A DNA stretch of 64,000 nt from assembly GCF_024198235.1 (NCBI RefSeq), contig NZ_JAKCFB010000017.1, forward strand, positions 62,001 through 126,000. The letters run 5' to 3'. Position numbers and translations under genes: made by a program. Source of the stretch: Myxococcus dinghuensis. GTDB lineage: Bacteria > Myxococcota > Myxococcia > Myxococcales > Myxococcaceae. This document shows, piece by piece, positions 7,998 to 17,562 of this stretch. Positions within the stretch are counted from its first letter, which is position 1, and every line of letters begins with the position of its first letter. The notes beneath the pieces were generated by a model. That model had not been told where the DNA came from and did no database searches. It saw only the letters and a list, made by a program, of their open reading frames with translations.

Positions 7998-9539
7998 ATG
8001 AAACGACTGCTCAGCCTCCTCGTTGTCCTGGCGCCGCTCGCGGTGCCCGCCCAGCAGGACTCGGGGAGCTACAATCGCGCCCTGGCCGCCTTCAACGCCG
8101 GGGACTACAACACCGCCGCGCCCCTGTTCCTCGACGTGTCGGAGGGCGCGGGCGACGCGCAGACGCGGGGCAAGGCGGAGTACTTCCTGGCCCAGTCCTT
8201 CGCGAAGAAGGGGCTGCCGGTGGCGGCCTTCATCTCCTACGCGGCCATCGTCAACGCCGGGCCCTCGCACCCCTCGTACCTCAAGGCGGTGGAGGGGCTG
8301 GTGGACATGCAGCAGCAACTGGACGAGCAGAACCTCATCCCCAGCATCCTCAACCAGGCGTACACCGACGAGGTGCGCGACCAGTGGGTGACGCTGCCTC
8401 GCGAGGTGCTCGCGCGCATCAACTACCTGGTGGGCACGGTGAGCCAGCGCCGCATGCGCTTCGAGGAGGCGCGCTCGCTGCTGGAGGCGGTCCCCAAGGA
8501 CAGCCGCGTCTACGCCAAGTCGCGCTACCTGCTGGGCGTGGTGCTCGCCGACCCGCGCTTCCCCGGTCGTCCGGGGGAAGGCGACGCGCTGGACAAGGAG
8601 GCGCTCGCGGCCTTCGATGCGGCCCTCTCCGCGACGGAGCCGCAGGTGGAGCTGAAGGCGACGCAGCACCTGTCGCTCATCGCGCTGGGGCGGGTCCACT
8701 ACCGGAGGGGCGAGTACGCGGAGGCGTCCGCGGCGTACGAGCGGGTGCCTCGCTACACGCGGTATTGGGATCAGGCGCTCTTCGAGAACGGCTTCGCGCG
8801 CTTCCAGAACGAGGACTTCGGCGGGGCGCTCGGCAGCCTCCAGGCGCTGCACGCGCCCCAGTTCGCCGGGGCCTTCCAGCCCGAGTCGTGGATCCTCAAG
8901 GCGACCGTCTACTACTTCTCGTGCCTCTACGACGAGGTGAAGACGACGCTGGCGGCCTTCGACGAAATCTACGGCCCCATGGCGAAGCAGCTCGAGCCCT
9001 TCACCGCGGACGACCAGGACCTGGTGCTGGCCTACAACCTCGTCGCGGCGGAGAACCGGCGCCTGCCCCGCCCGGTGTACCTGTGGCTGCGCAACAACGA
9101 GCGCATCCGCGAGGTGACGCGGGTGTTGGAGCGCGTGGACGCGGAGAAGCGCGAGCTGACCAGCGGCGCGTGGCACGGCACGGCGTTGTCGCGCCAGACG
9201 GTGGCGTCGCTGGAGGACGTGCGCACCACGCTGCTGCAGGTGGGCGGCACGCTCGCCAAGAGCCGCCTGCGCGAGGCGGCGGACAACCTGCGCACCTTCT
9301 CGGACCAGGCGGAGATCATCCGCGTGCAGACGGCGCTGGACGAGAAGGACCTGTTCCAGGCGGGCGTGGACCAGAAGGCGCTGCTCACGCGCCAGTCGCT
9401 CTACCGGCCGAAGATGCCGGGCGCGGCGTGGAACTACTGGAAGTTCCAGGGTGAGTTCTGGATCGACGAGATCGGCTACTACCAGTACACGCTCAAGCGA
9501 GGCTGCCCGGCGAAGTCGCCCGAATCCCAACAGCCATGA
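7998..9539 (+). CDS. nfsC: Periplasmic TPR protein, NfsC-like
   Basis: About 513 residues. I use the ATG at 7998 because it gives a classical signal peptide (MKRLLSLLVVLAPLAVPAQQ); an in-frame ATG at 7980 would add six residues and remains possible, as neither has a strong ribosome site. Repeated helix pairs (YNRALAAFNAGDYNTAAPLF, ALGRVHYRRGEYAEASAAY, FENGFARFQNEDFGGALGSL) are tetratricopeptide repeats, which are protein-binding. The position third in the operon and the domain fit NfsC/GltC. It would act as a periplasmic adaptor between outer-membrane barrels and the inner-membrane machine. Confidence 0.72.
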   Translation: MKRLLSLLVVLAPLAVPAQQDSGSYNRALAAFNAGDYNTAAPLFLDVSEGAGDAQTRGKAEYFLAQSFAKKGLPVAAFISYAAIVNAGPSHPSYLKAVEGLVDMQQQLDEQNLIPSILNQAYTDEVRDQWVTLPREVLARINYLVGTVSQRRMRFEEARSLLEAVPKDSRVYAKSRYLLGVVLADPRFPGRPGEGDALDKEALAAFDAALSATEPQVELKATQHLSLIALGRVHYRRGEYAEASAAYERVPRYTRYWDQALFENGFARFQNEDFGGALGSLQALHAPQFAGAFQPESWILKATVYYFSCLYDEVKTTLAAFDEIYGPMAKQLEPFTADDQDLVLAYNLVAAENRRLPRPVYLWLRNNERIREVTRVLERVDAEKRELTSGAWHGTALSRQTVASLEDVRTTLLQVGGTLAKSRLREAADNLRTFSDQAEIIRVQTALDEKDLFQAGVDQKALLTRQSLYRPKMPGAAWNYWKFQGEFWIDEIGYYQYTLKRGCPAKSPESQQP

Positions 9540-9642
9540 CGCCGTGGGCCAACGTCGCCCAGGCGCCGTTCCTCGGGGGCCGCCTCCGCGCACATCAGGT
9601 GCCGGGGTGGCCCCTTCGCCGTTGTCACCCGGTGGAAGTTCG

Positions 9643-9672
9643 TCGCGACTTGCGTCGTGCAACGTGTCGCGA
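9643..9672. repeat. Inverted repeat in the nfsC-nfsD gap
   Basis: TCGCGAC (9643-9649) and GTCGCGA (9666-9672) form a perfect seven-base inverted repeat with a 16-base spacer. It lies in a 247-base gap (9540-9786), the largest gap inside the otherwise tight front of the nfs-like operon. It could be an operator for a second promoter in front of nfsD or an RNA hairpin; nothing distinguishes the two. Confidence 0.35.
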
Positions 9673-9786
9673 GCGGCGGGCCACGCCACTTCTCATTCTG
9701 GGTAGGCGCGTCTACTTTCCATCGTCCCGGGTCTCCGGGAGATGGGCTGCCTGGAGGGCGGGGGCGGCCACACGGCAGGAGCTCGC

Positions 9787-12700
9787 ATGAAGGTGGTGCT
9801 TCGTTTCGGTGCGCTGGCGGTGGGCGTGGCGCTCGCTGCCGGCGGGGTGGGAGAGGCGGCGGAAGCGCCCGCGCGCAAGGCGGTGAAGAAGCCCGCCGCG
9901 GCGTCCTCGAAGTCCACGGGGGCCTCCGAGAAGGGCGGGAGCGGGAAGGGCACCTCGGCGAAGAAGGGCGTGGCCTCGAAGTCCGAGGCGAAGGGCAAGG
10001 AGACGCCTCCGGGGGTCTCGCCCGAGGACGTGCGCCGCGGCCCCGCGCGGGTGAAGCCCGCCACGGCCAAGTTCGCGGACATCCCACGCATCGACGACGC
10101 GCGCCGGGACGCGCTCGCGGACAAGAAGCGCGACGAGGCCATCGAGGCCTTCAAGCGCCTCATCCCCAAGCTCCAGGACGGCAACCCGCAGAAGGCGGAG
10201 ATGCTCTACCGGCTGTCGGAGCTGTACTGGGAGAAGTCCAAGTACCTCTACCGGCTGGAGATGGACCGCTTCCTCGCGGCGGAGAAGCGGTACGACGCGG
10301 CCGTGGCGCGCGGCGAGAAGCTGGAGGCGCCCAAGCAGGACCACCGCGAGAGCGAGCGCTACCGCACGGAGACCATGGGCATCTACGAGGACATCCTCGC
10401 GGGATACCCGAAGTATCCGCAGCGCGACGAGGTGCTCTTCTCCATGGGCTACAACCTCTACGAGCTGGGACGCCGCGACGAGGCGGTGGCCCGCTACGAG
10501 ACGCTCATCCAGGAGTTCCCGAAGTCGCAGTTCGTGCCCGACGCGTACATCCAACTGGGCAACCACTACTTCGAGAGCAACAAGCTCAACCCCGCCAAGG
10601 CGAACTACGAGAAGGCGCGCGACTCGGGCGTGCCGAAGATCTACGCGTACGCCGTCTACAAGCTGTCCTGGTGCGACTACAACACCGGCGACTACGACAC
10701 GGGCCTCCAGAAGCTGCACGAGGTGGTGGACTACGCCGCGAAGCAGCCGGAGCTGGGCGACCTGCGCACGGAGGCGCTCAACGACCTGACCGTCTTCTAC
10801 GTGCAGTTGGATCAACCCAAGCAGGCCATCGCCTACTTCCGCGAGAAGGCCCCGCCCAAGCGCCAGGGGCGGCTCATCGCCAAGACGGCCGCGGGCCTGG
10901 TGGACGCGGGTCACTTCGACAGCGCCATCCTCCTGTACCGCACGCTCATCGACGACGAGCCCATGGGCCCCAGCGCGCCCGAGTACCAGCAGGCCGTCGT
11001 CCGCGCCTTCGAGGGCCTGCGCCAGCGTCAGCAGGTCCGCAAGGAGATGAAGCGGATGGTGGACCTGTACAGTCCGGGCGGCGAGTGGTGGAAGGCCAAC
11101 GAGAGCCAGTTGCCGGTGCTGCGCAACGCCTTCAACGTCACCGAAGAGGCGATGCGGGTGATGGTCACCGAGTACCACCAGGAGGCGCAGAAGACGCGCC
11201 AGGTGGAGACCTACCGGCTCGCGCGCGACATCTACAAGCAGTACGTGGACGCCTTCGCCTCCAGCCGCAACCCGGACTTCGTCGCCGACTCCGCCTTCAA
11301 CCTGCGCTTCTTCTACGCGGAGATCCTCTGGGCCCTGGAGGAGTGGCAGGCCGCCGCCGCCGAGTACGACGCCGTGGTGGCCTTCCAGATTCCGGATCGC
11401 GACTCGGCGCGCGAGGTCTCCAACGAGAGCTACCGCAAGAGCGCCGCGTTCAACGCCATCCTCGCCTACGACAAGCTGGTGAAGATCGAGCGCGGCCAGC
11501 TCGCCCGCAGCGACCTCAAGGACGGCGAGAAGGTCGACGAGAAGAAGGACAAGGGCGACGTCGCCCGGCAGAAGATCGTCAAGCGCGACGCGAAGACGCG
11601 CCAGGAGGAGCCGCTCACCTCGTTCGAGGGGCGGCTGGTCGCCGCGTGCGACACCTACGTGAAGCTGTACCCGGACACGCAGGATGAGATCGACCTGCGC
11701 TACCAGGCGGCCGTCATCCTCTACGACCGCAGCCACTTCGTGGACGCGGCGCGGCGCTTCGGGGAGATCATCGACAAGTTCCCGGAGGAGCGCCGCTCCC
11801 GTGACGCGGCGGACCTCACGATGTACGTGCTCGAGAGCCGCGAGGAGTGGCTGGAGCTGAGCACGCTGTCGCGCAAGTTCCTCGACAACAAGAAGCTGTC
11901 CAAGCCCGGCTCGGAGTTCGCCACGCGCGTGGCGCGCGTCGTCGAGGGCAGCCGCTACAAGTGGGTGGACGAGGTCGTCTACAAGCAGGAGAAGAACCCG
12001 CGCAAGGCGGCCGAGGAGTTCCTCGAGTTCGTCCAGGAGTTCCCCCGCTCGGAGAACGCGGACCGCGCGCTCACCTACGCGATGTCCATCGCCCAGGAGT
12101 CCGGGGAGCTGGACCGGGGCATCGAGGCCGGCCAGCGTGTGCTGGCCGAGTACCCACGGAGCCCCTTCGAGCTGCGCGCGCGCTACACCCTGGCGGGCCT
12201 TTACGAGAAGGTGGCGGACTACCGGAAGGCGGCCACGCTCGCCGAGTCCTTCGTCGCCGGCTACGACGCCGCGGTGAAGGCGCAGGACGCCGAGTCGCGC
12301 AAGTCCAAGGCCCCGAAGGCCAAGGTGGCCGCGAAGAAGAGCGAGACGCCCGGCGCCCAGGAGGACGCGGACACCCGGCGCGCGCAGGACTCCGCCGAAC
12401 GCAAGCAACTGCTCGACGAGGCGGGCGCCTGGCTCGCGGACGCGCAGTACAACGCGGGCGTGTGGTGGGAGGGCGCGGGCGAGGCCCAGAAGGCGGTGGC
12501 CGCGTATTCGGCCTACGTGTCGCGCTTCAAGGACCGCAAGGACGTGCCGCAAGTGGCCTTCTCCTCGGCCCGGGTCTGGCAGAAGGAGCGCAAGTGGAGC
12601 GAGGCCGCGCGCGCCTTCGGAGCCTTCTCCGACCAGTTCGCCCGCGACGCGCGCGCCACGCCGTCGCAGTTGTACCTGGCCCGCTACAACGAGCTGCTCT

Positions 12701-13479
12701 CGTACGAGCAGCTCAAGAACCCGCGTGAGCAGGAGCGCGTCCAGGCGGAGCTGGTCCGGGCGTGGAGCCGGCTGCCGGAGGCCACGCGCCAGGAGGACGC
12801 GGTGCTCAACGCCTATGCCCACGCCCGCTTCCTGGGCCTGGAGCCGGCGTGGAAGCGCTACACGGACATCCGCTTCTCGCGCGTGAGCACCATCCGCCGC
12901 GACCTCGCCGCCAAGCAGCGGGAGATCCAACGCGTGGAGAAGGAGTACCTCGCGGTGCTCTCCACCGGTTCGGGGGAGTGGGGCATCGCCGCCCTGACGC
13001 GCATCGGCCTGGCGTACGCGGACTTCGCGCGCAACATCATGGATTCGCCGGACCCCACGGGCCTCGACGAGGACCAGATCGCCATGTACCGCTCGGAGCT
13101 GGAGAACCTGGCGCTGCCGCTGGAGGACAAGGCCAACGAGGCGCTGGAGAAGGCGCTGGAGAAGGCCTACGAGCTGGGCGTCTACAGCCCGTGGACGCTG
13201 GCCGCGCAGGACCAGGTGAACCGCTTCCACCCGGGCGCCTACGCGCAGGTGCGTCAGGTGGGCTACCGCGCCAGCGACACGCTCGCGGCGTCGGAGCTGG
13301 CGCGTGAGCCCGGCGCGGCGGGCGCCACGGCCACGCCCGCGCCCATGCCCCAGCAGGGCACTCCCTCCGAGCCCGCCTCGCCCGAACCGCCACGGGGAGG
13401 CGATGGGGCGGGACAGCCGCCCCGCTCCGAGGACACCACGCAGGCGCCCACCGCGGCGCTGGAGGAGGTGCGCCCATGA
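9787..13479 (+). CDS. nfsD: Giant periplasmic TPR protein, NfsD-like (GltD/AgmU homologue)
   Basis: 1,230 residues, in line with the about 1,220-residue NfsD and GltD/AgmU proteins. The ATG at 9787 opens a signal peptide (KVVLRFGALAVGVALAAGG); a Lys/Ala/Ser-rich linker follows (residues about 30-90), then many tetratricopeptide-like helix pairs through residue about 1,100 (e.g. LSELYWEKSKYLYRLEMDRF, VFYVQLDQPKQAIAYFREK, AEEFLEFVQEFPRSENADRA). The C-terminal about 70 residues are Pro/Ala-rich. A charged spacer rich in Lys (around residues 835-870) splits the repeats. The likely role is the long periplasmic scaffold of the spore-coat complex. Its stop overlaps the next start (ATGA at 13476-13479). 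Confidence 0.78.
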   Translation: MKVVLRFGALAVGVALAAGGVGEAAEAPARKAVKKPAAASSKSTGASEKGGSGKGTSAKKGVASKSEAKGKETPPGVSPEDVRRGPARVKPATAKFADIPRIDDARRDALADKKRDEAIEAFKRLIPKLQDGNPQKAEMLYRLSELYWEKSKYLYRLEMDRFLAAEKRYDAAVARGEKLEAPKQDHRESERYRTETMGIYEDILAGYPKYPQRDEVLFSMGYNLYELGRRDEAVARYETLIQEFPKSQFVPDAYIQLGNHYFESNKLNPAKANYEKARDSGVPKIYAYAVYKLSWCDYNTGDYDTGLQKLHEVVDYAAKQPELGDLRTEALNDLTVFYVQLDQPKQAIAYFREKAPPKRQGRLIAKTAAGLVDAGHFDSAILLYRTLIDDEPMGPSAPEYQQAVVRAFEGLRQRQQVRKEMKRMVDLYSPGGEWWKANESQLPVLRNAFNVTEEAMRVMVTEYHQEAQKTRQVETYRLARDIYKQYVDAFASSRNPDFVADSAFNLRFFYAEILWALEEWQAAAAEYDAVVAFQIPDRDSAREVSNESYRKSAAFNAILAYDKLVKIERGQLARSDLKDGEKVDEKKDKGDVARQKIVKRDAKTRQEEPLTSFEGRLVAACDTYVKLYPDTQDEIDLRYQAAVILYDRSHFVDAARRFGEIIDKFPEERRSRDAADLTMYVLESREEWLELSTLSRKFLDNKKLSKPGSEFATRVARVVEGSRYKWVDEVVYKQEKNPRKAAEEFLEFVQEFPRSENADRALTYAMSIAQESGELDRGIEAGQRVLAEYPRSPFELRARYTLAGLYEKVADYRKAATLAESFVAGYDAAVKAQDAESRKSKAPKAKVAAKKSETPGAQEDADTRRAQDSAERKQLLDEAGAWLADAQYNAGVWWEGAGEAQKAVAAYSAYVSRFKDRKDVPQVAFSSARVWQKERKWSEAARAFGAFSDQFARDARATPSQLYLARYNELLSYEQLKNPREQERVQAELVRAWSRLPEATRQEDAVLNAYAHARFLGLEPAWKRYTDIRFSRVSTIRRDLAAKQREIQRVEKEYLAVLSTGSGEWGIAALTRIGLAYADFARNIMDSPDPTGLDEDQIAMYRSELENLALPLEDKANEALEKALEKAYELGVYSPWTLAAQDQVNRFHPGAYAQVRQVGYRASDTLAASELAREPGAAGATATPAPMPQQGTPSEPASPEPPRGGDGAGQPPRSEDTTQAPTAALEEVRP

Positions 13480-14873
13480 GCCGCTCCCACACCGCTGTCG
13501 CGAAGACGGGGATGCCGCAGACGAACTGGTTCCGCTCGCTGCTGACCGGCGCGCTGGCCTTCACGGCCGCCTGCGCCTCGGGCCCGCAGAAGCCCTCCGC
13601 GCTGCCGGAGACGGAGAAGACCGCCGCACGCGAGGCACCTGCTCCCTCCGCGCCCGTCGCGCCGCGGGAGACGAGCGCCGCGGATGACTTCTCCACCGCG
13701 CTCCGGGCCTACGAGGCGGGTGACCTGGACGCCGCGCGCCAGGGCTTCGAGAAGACGCTGGCGAAGTCGCCGCAGAGCCTCAACGCCCAGTACAACCTGG
13801 GGGTCATCGCGGAGCGCCAGGGGCACGTGGACGCCGCCCGCGAGGCCTACGAGAAGGTGCTCCAGCTCGAGCCCGCCCACACGCGCGCGGTCATCAACCT
13901 CGCGGGGCTCTACCGGCAGCAGGAGCGCGGGGACGACGCCGTCGCGCTCTTCGACAAGGCCCTGAAGGTGCCCGGCCGCGAGTTCGACGCGACGCTGCTC
14001 AACGGCCTGTCCACCACGTACCGGTTGCTGGGCCGGCTCGACGAGTCGGAGGCCACCGCGCGCCGGGTGCTGGCGCGCAACAAAGACAACGCGGGGGCAT
14101 ACAAGAACCTGGCCCAGGTGGCCTTCGCGCGGGAGAAGTACTCCGTCGCGGAGCTGTTCGCCGGCACCGCGCGCAAGTACGCGGAGAAGGACCCCAGCCT
14201 CTACAACCTGCTGGGGATGATCTACCTGAAGCAGGAGGACCGCGGCCGCGCGCTCGCGCAGTTCCAGAAGGCCGTGCAGCTCGACGAGAAGTTCGTCCCC
14301 GGCTACCTCAACCTGGGCGCGCTGGCGCTCAGCTACCGCGACTACGCGGGCGCCGAGCGGGCCTTCACCCGCGCCACCGAGCTGGAGCCAGGCTCCCCCG
14401 AGGCGCGGCTGTACCTGGCCTGGGCGCTGGACGGACAGAAGGGGCGCGACCCCAAGAAGGGCCTCGCGGCGGGCGAGGCGTTCGAGAAGGTGCTCGCCGC
14501 GCGCGCGGACCTGCCGGAGGCCGTGTGCGGCGCGGGCTGGGCCTACGCCGCGGACCGCGCGGGCTACGAGAAGGCGATCGCCTTCCTCGACCGCTGCAAG
14601 TCCCTGTCGTCCTCCAGTGAACAGGACCGGCAGATGATCACCGCCAAGGTCCAGGGCCTGCAGAACATGCTCAAGGCCCCGCCGCCGCAGCAGCCCGCGG
14701 CCGCGGAGGCGGAGGGCGAGAAGAAGGACACGGCCACCGGGGGCGCGGGCTCCATGCTCAACCAGTTGCCCCAGGACGCGAACGCGCCCGCGAGCGAGGA
14801 CCCCGCCACGCCGGAGGAGGCTCCCGCGGCGGAGGGCGAGCCCGCTCCTGTTCACCAGGGACGGGAGTTGTGA
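13476..14873 (+). CDS. nfsE: TPR outer-membrane lipoprotein, NfsE-like
   Basis: 465 residues. A hydrophobic stretch ending GALAFTAAC gives a lipobox with the lipidated Cys near residue 33; an internal ATG (codon 13) would make a more usual 20-residue signal and may be the real start. A Pro/Ala linker leads into at least eight canonical TPRs (ALRAYEAGDLDAARQGFEK, YNLGVIAERQGHVDAAREAY, INLAGLYRQQERGDDAVALF). The C-terminus is disordered, rich in Pro, Ala and Glu. GltE/AglT, the motility paralogue, is an outer-membrane TPR lipoprotein that stabilises the barrels; the same role is inferred here. Coupled to nfsD by a four-base overlap. Confidence 0.75.
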   Translation: MSRSHTAVAKTGMPQTNWFRSLLTGALAFTAACASGPQKPSALPETEKTAAREAPAPSAPVAPRETSAADDFSTALRAYEAGDLDAARQGFEKTLAKSPQSLNAQYNLGVIAERQGHVDAAREAYEKVLQLEPAHTRAVINLAGLYRQQERGDDAVALFDKALKVPGREFDATLLNGLSTTYRLLGRLDESEATARRVLARNKDNAGAYKNLAQVAFAREKYSVAELFAGTARKYAEKDPSLYNLLGMIYLKQEDRGRALAQFQKAVQLDEKFVPGYLNLGALALSYRDYAGAERAFTRATELEPGSPEARLYLAWALDGQKGRDPKKGLAAGEAFEKVLAARADLPEAVCGAGWAYAADRAGYEKAIAFLDRCKSLSSSSEQDRQMITAKVQGLQNMLKAPPPQQPAAAEAEGEKKDTATGGAGSMLNQLPQDANAPASEDPATPEEAPAAEGEPAPVHQGREL

Positions 14874-14998
14874 CGGGGTCGGAGGAGAAGATTTTTCCAC
14901 GCGCCAGGACCCCGCGTGGAAGCCAGCAGGCGAGTTCCATAGGATTCAGGGACTTGGCTTTGGATCGCGCCCTGCAAGGAAACGACAGGAGGCTGAGG

Positions 14999-15289
14999 AT
15001 GAGACGACTGGCAGCGACGGTGGCGATGGTGGGCCTCTGCGGTGCGCCGGCGGCGATGGCGCAGGACCCGGGCTCGACGAAGGACTCGGTGAAGGTCATC
15101 CAGGAAGAGGACCGGACCGTCTTCCGCAAGAAGACGGTGATCGACTTCACGGATGTGGCGGTGGAGGGCGAGCTGACGAAGCCGGAGGGCTCGTACGTGC
15201 TCCACCGCAAGAAGACCGACTTCCAGAGCCTCATCAAGGTTCGGGAGGACTTCGATCCGGAGCTCCAGAAGTCGGTCGACAACCTCTAG
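14999..15289 (+). CDS. nfsF: Small periplasmic protein, NfsF/GltF-like
   Basis: 96 residues. The start at 14999 has an AGGAGG ribosome site and gives a clean signal peptide (RRLAATVAMVGLCGAPAAMAQ); the frame is open upstream to 14870 but that part is not protein-like. The mature 75 residues are highly charged and have no recognised domain (motifs VIQEEDRTVFRKKTVIDF and YVLHRKKTDFQSL). Size and operon position, between the TPR lipoprotein and the FHA/TonB protein, fit NfsF. A 125-base leader separates it from nfsE. Confidence 0.65.
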   Translation: MRRLAATVAMVGLCGAPAAMAQDPGSTKDSVKVIQEEDRTVFRKKTVIDFTDVAVEGELTKPEGSYVLHRKKTDFQSLIKVREDFDPELQKSVDNL

Positions 15290-15341
15290 GGGCGGCGGTC
15301 AGGCGTTTTTCGGGTGCGGAAGGGAAGAAGGAAGAATCCTC

Positions 15342-17384
15342 ATGGCGGCGGCGAAGAACAACGGCTTGACCCTTCGAATCACGGGGCCGGATGGCTCCAC
15401 GGTGGAGACCGTCTCGGAGGCGGAGAGCGTTATCGTGGGGTCGGGCGCCCAGGCGGCGGTGAAGATTCAGGACCCTCGGGTCTCCAATCTCCACGTGATG
15501 CTCAAGGTGGACAAGGATGGCTCGGTGACGGCCATCGACCTCGGCAGCGAGGCCGGTACGGAGGTGAGCGGGCAGAAGCTCGTCATCCCCACGGCGCTCA
15601 AGCCGGGAGACGTGCTGCGCGTGGGCGGCACGCGTGTGGAGGTGCTCTTCGGTGAGCCCTCACCCGAACGTCAGGCCCCCGCGGGCGCGAAGGTCGCGGG
15701 GCCGCGCTTCCAGGGCTCCGTGACCCAGCAGCAGCGCCCGCCGCCTCCGCCCATGGCCATGCCCCAGGTCGTCACGCCGCCGTCCGCGGCGGGCGGCACG
15801 CGCGGGGGCTTCGTCTTCTCGACGCCTCACGCGGAGGCGGGGGCCGGGGGCTCGCTGCGCACCGAGCGCGTGACCCCCGCCGCCATCAACCGCATCGAGC
15901 CGCCCCCTCCGGTGCCGGTGGAGCCTCCGGCGCGGGCCGCGGCGTCCGCGGGGCTGAAGGTCGAGCGCAAGCCCACGGTGCTGCCGCACCTGCGCGATCC
16001 GCTGCCGCCGGAGGCGATGCCGACGGCCCAGGAGCGGGTGCTCCAGGTGGCGATGCTCTGGGGCGACACGCTGCTCCACGTCCAGCACTTCAAGGACGGC
16101 GTGCCCGTCACCATCGGAGAAGGGAAGAAGAACGCCTTCCACCTCCATGCGCCGGAGGTGGGGCGTCAGTACGTGCTGGCCATCAGCCACGCGGACAAGC
16201 TGGAGGTGCACGTCCCGTCGGGCGCGGGGGCCTTCGTCACCGAGCGCGGCGACGTGAAGACCAAGGACGCGCTGCGCGCGGCGGGCAAGCTCGCCGGGAC
16301 GCCGGACGCGCAGGTCTTCTCGCTCGGCCTGCATGACCGCGTGGAGGTGTCGCTCGGCACGGTGTCCTTCGTGGCGCGGTACGTGAAGCCGTCGCCGGCC
16401 ATCGCGGCCACCTCGCTGGCGGAGGCGGACTACACGTTCTTCAAGATCACCAGCATCTGCCTGCTCGCGGGCCTGGCCGTGGTGGTGGCCATGGTGCTGA
16501 CGCCGCGCTCGGAGCTGCCGCCGAACGACGACATCTTCGAGTCGCAGCAGCGCGTGGCGAAGTTCCTCATCACCCCGGAGAAGAAGCTCGAGCAGAAGAA
16601 GCTCCAGCTCAACGGGGTGGAGGAGGGCGTCAAGGCGAAGGACGAGGAGGGCAAGTTCGGCAAGGAGGACGCCAAGCAGCAGGAGGCCGCGCCGTCCAAG
16701 CCGGGCACGCCGGTGGTGGACAAGGACAAGAAGGAGAAGGACCGGCAGGTGGTGGGCAAGGTGGGCCTGCTCGGCGCCTTCAAGGGCATGAAGGGTGGGG
16801 CGTCGGACGTGTTCGGTCCCGGCGGCTTCGGCACGGGCCTCAACAACGCGCTCGGTGGCCTCAAGGGCGGCGCGGCCATGGGTGACGCGCAGGGCGTGGG
16901 CGGCCTGGGCTCGCGCGGCACCGGCACGGGCGGCGGCGGCACCGCGCTGGGCATCGGCGGTCTGGGCACCAAGGGCGAGGGCCGGGGCGCGGGTGGCTCC
17001 GGAGGCATCGACCTGGGGGGCCGCGGCAAGTCCGTCACCAAGGTGATTCCGGGCAAGACGACGGTGGTGGGCGGCCTCGACAAGGACGTCATCGCCAAGG
17101 TCATCCGGCGCCACCAGGGGGAGATCAAGTACTGCTACGAGTCGGAGCTGAACAAGGACCCGAGCCTGGCGGGCAAGGTGGCGGTGGCGTTCACCATCGA
17201 CCCGACGGGCGCGGTCTCCGACGCCACCGTCTCCGAGACGACGCTGAACAACTCCCGCGCGGAGCAGTGCATGCTGTCGCGCATCCGACGCTGGAAGTTC
17301 CCGGAGCCCAAGGGCGGCGGCGTGGTGGCGGTGACGTACCCGTGGCTCTTCTCGCCCGCGGGCGCGGAGGGCGGCGAGGGCTAG
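15342..17384 (+). CDS. nfsG: FHA-domain inner-membrane protein with TonB-like C-terminus, NfsG-like
   Basis: 680 residues. Residues about 8-95 form a forkhead-associated domain (VIVGSGAQAAVKIQDPRVSN with LHVMLKV), a cytosolic phosphopeptide reader. A Pro-rich linker and a second compact region (about 220-345) follow. One transmembrane helix lies near residues 368-387 (ICLLAGLAVVVAMVL). The periplasmic side has a Lys/Glu spacer, a long Gly-rich stretch (about 475-570) and a C-terminal TonB/AgmX-type domain with KYCYESEL and CMLSRIRRWKFPEP. This exact architecture is that of GltG/NfsG, thought to link a cytosolic signal and the proton-driven AglRQS motor to the periplasm. Confidence 0.8.
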   Translation: MAAAKNNGLTLRITGPDGSTVETVSEAESVIVGSGAQAAVKIQDPRVSNLHVMLKVDKDGSVTAIDLGSEAGTEVSGQKLVIPTALKPGDVLRVGGTRVEVLFGEPSPERQAPAGAKVAGPRFQGSVTQQQRPPPPPMAMPQVVTPPSAAGGTRGGFVFSTPHAEAGAGGSLRTERVTPAAINRIEPPPPVPVEPPARAAASAGLKVERKPTVLPHLRDPLPPEAMPTAQERVLQVAMLWGDTLLHVQHFKDGVPVTIGEGKKNAFHLHAPEVGRQYVLAISHADKLEVHVPSGAGAFVTERGDVKTKDALRAAGKLAGTPDAQVFSLGLHDRVEVSLGTVSFVARYVKPSPAIAATSLAEADYTFFKITSICLLAGLAVVVAMVLTPRSELPPNDDIFESQQRVAKFLITPEKKLEQKKLQLNGVEEGVKAKDEEGKFGKEDAKQQEAAPSKPGTPVVDKDKKEKDRQVVGKVGLLGAFKGMKGGASDVFGPGGFGTGLNNALGGLKGGAAMGDAQGVGGLGSRGTGTGGGGTALGIGGLGTKGEGRGAGGSGGIDLGGRGKSVTKVIPGKTTVVGGLDKDVIAKVIRRHQGEIKYCYESELNKDPSLAGKVAVAFTIDPTGAVSDATVSETTLNNSRAEQCMLSRIRRWKFPEPKGGGVVAVTYPWLFSPAGAEGGEG

Positions 17385-17562
17385 TCGTCGCGGCGAGCCC
17401 GTCGTCCGGGGACGGCCCCTGGCCTCCCCACGAGTGGCGTGGACGTGACGGTCCACGCCCTTTTCGTCCAGGCCCCGCGTTGCCGAGTCGGCGGGGGCGT
17501 CATTAACGTGCCGGGCTGCTCCTGGCCCCAGCCAGGAGGGCGTCCGCGTACCCGGAGGACCC

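Noticed and set aside
9712-13230. Long open frame of over 1,000 codons antisense to nfsD
   Set aside because: It mirrors the codon pattern of nfsD on the opposite strand and gives a Leu/Arg/His/Val-rich low-information protein; typical antisense artefact of high-GC coding DNA.
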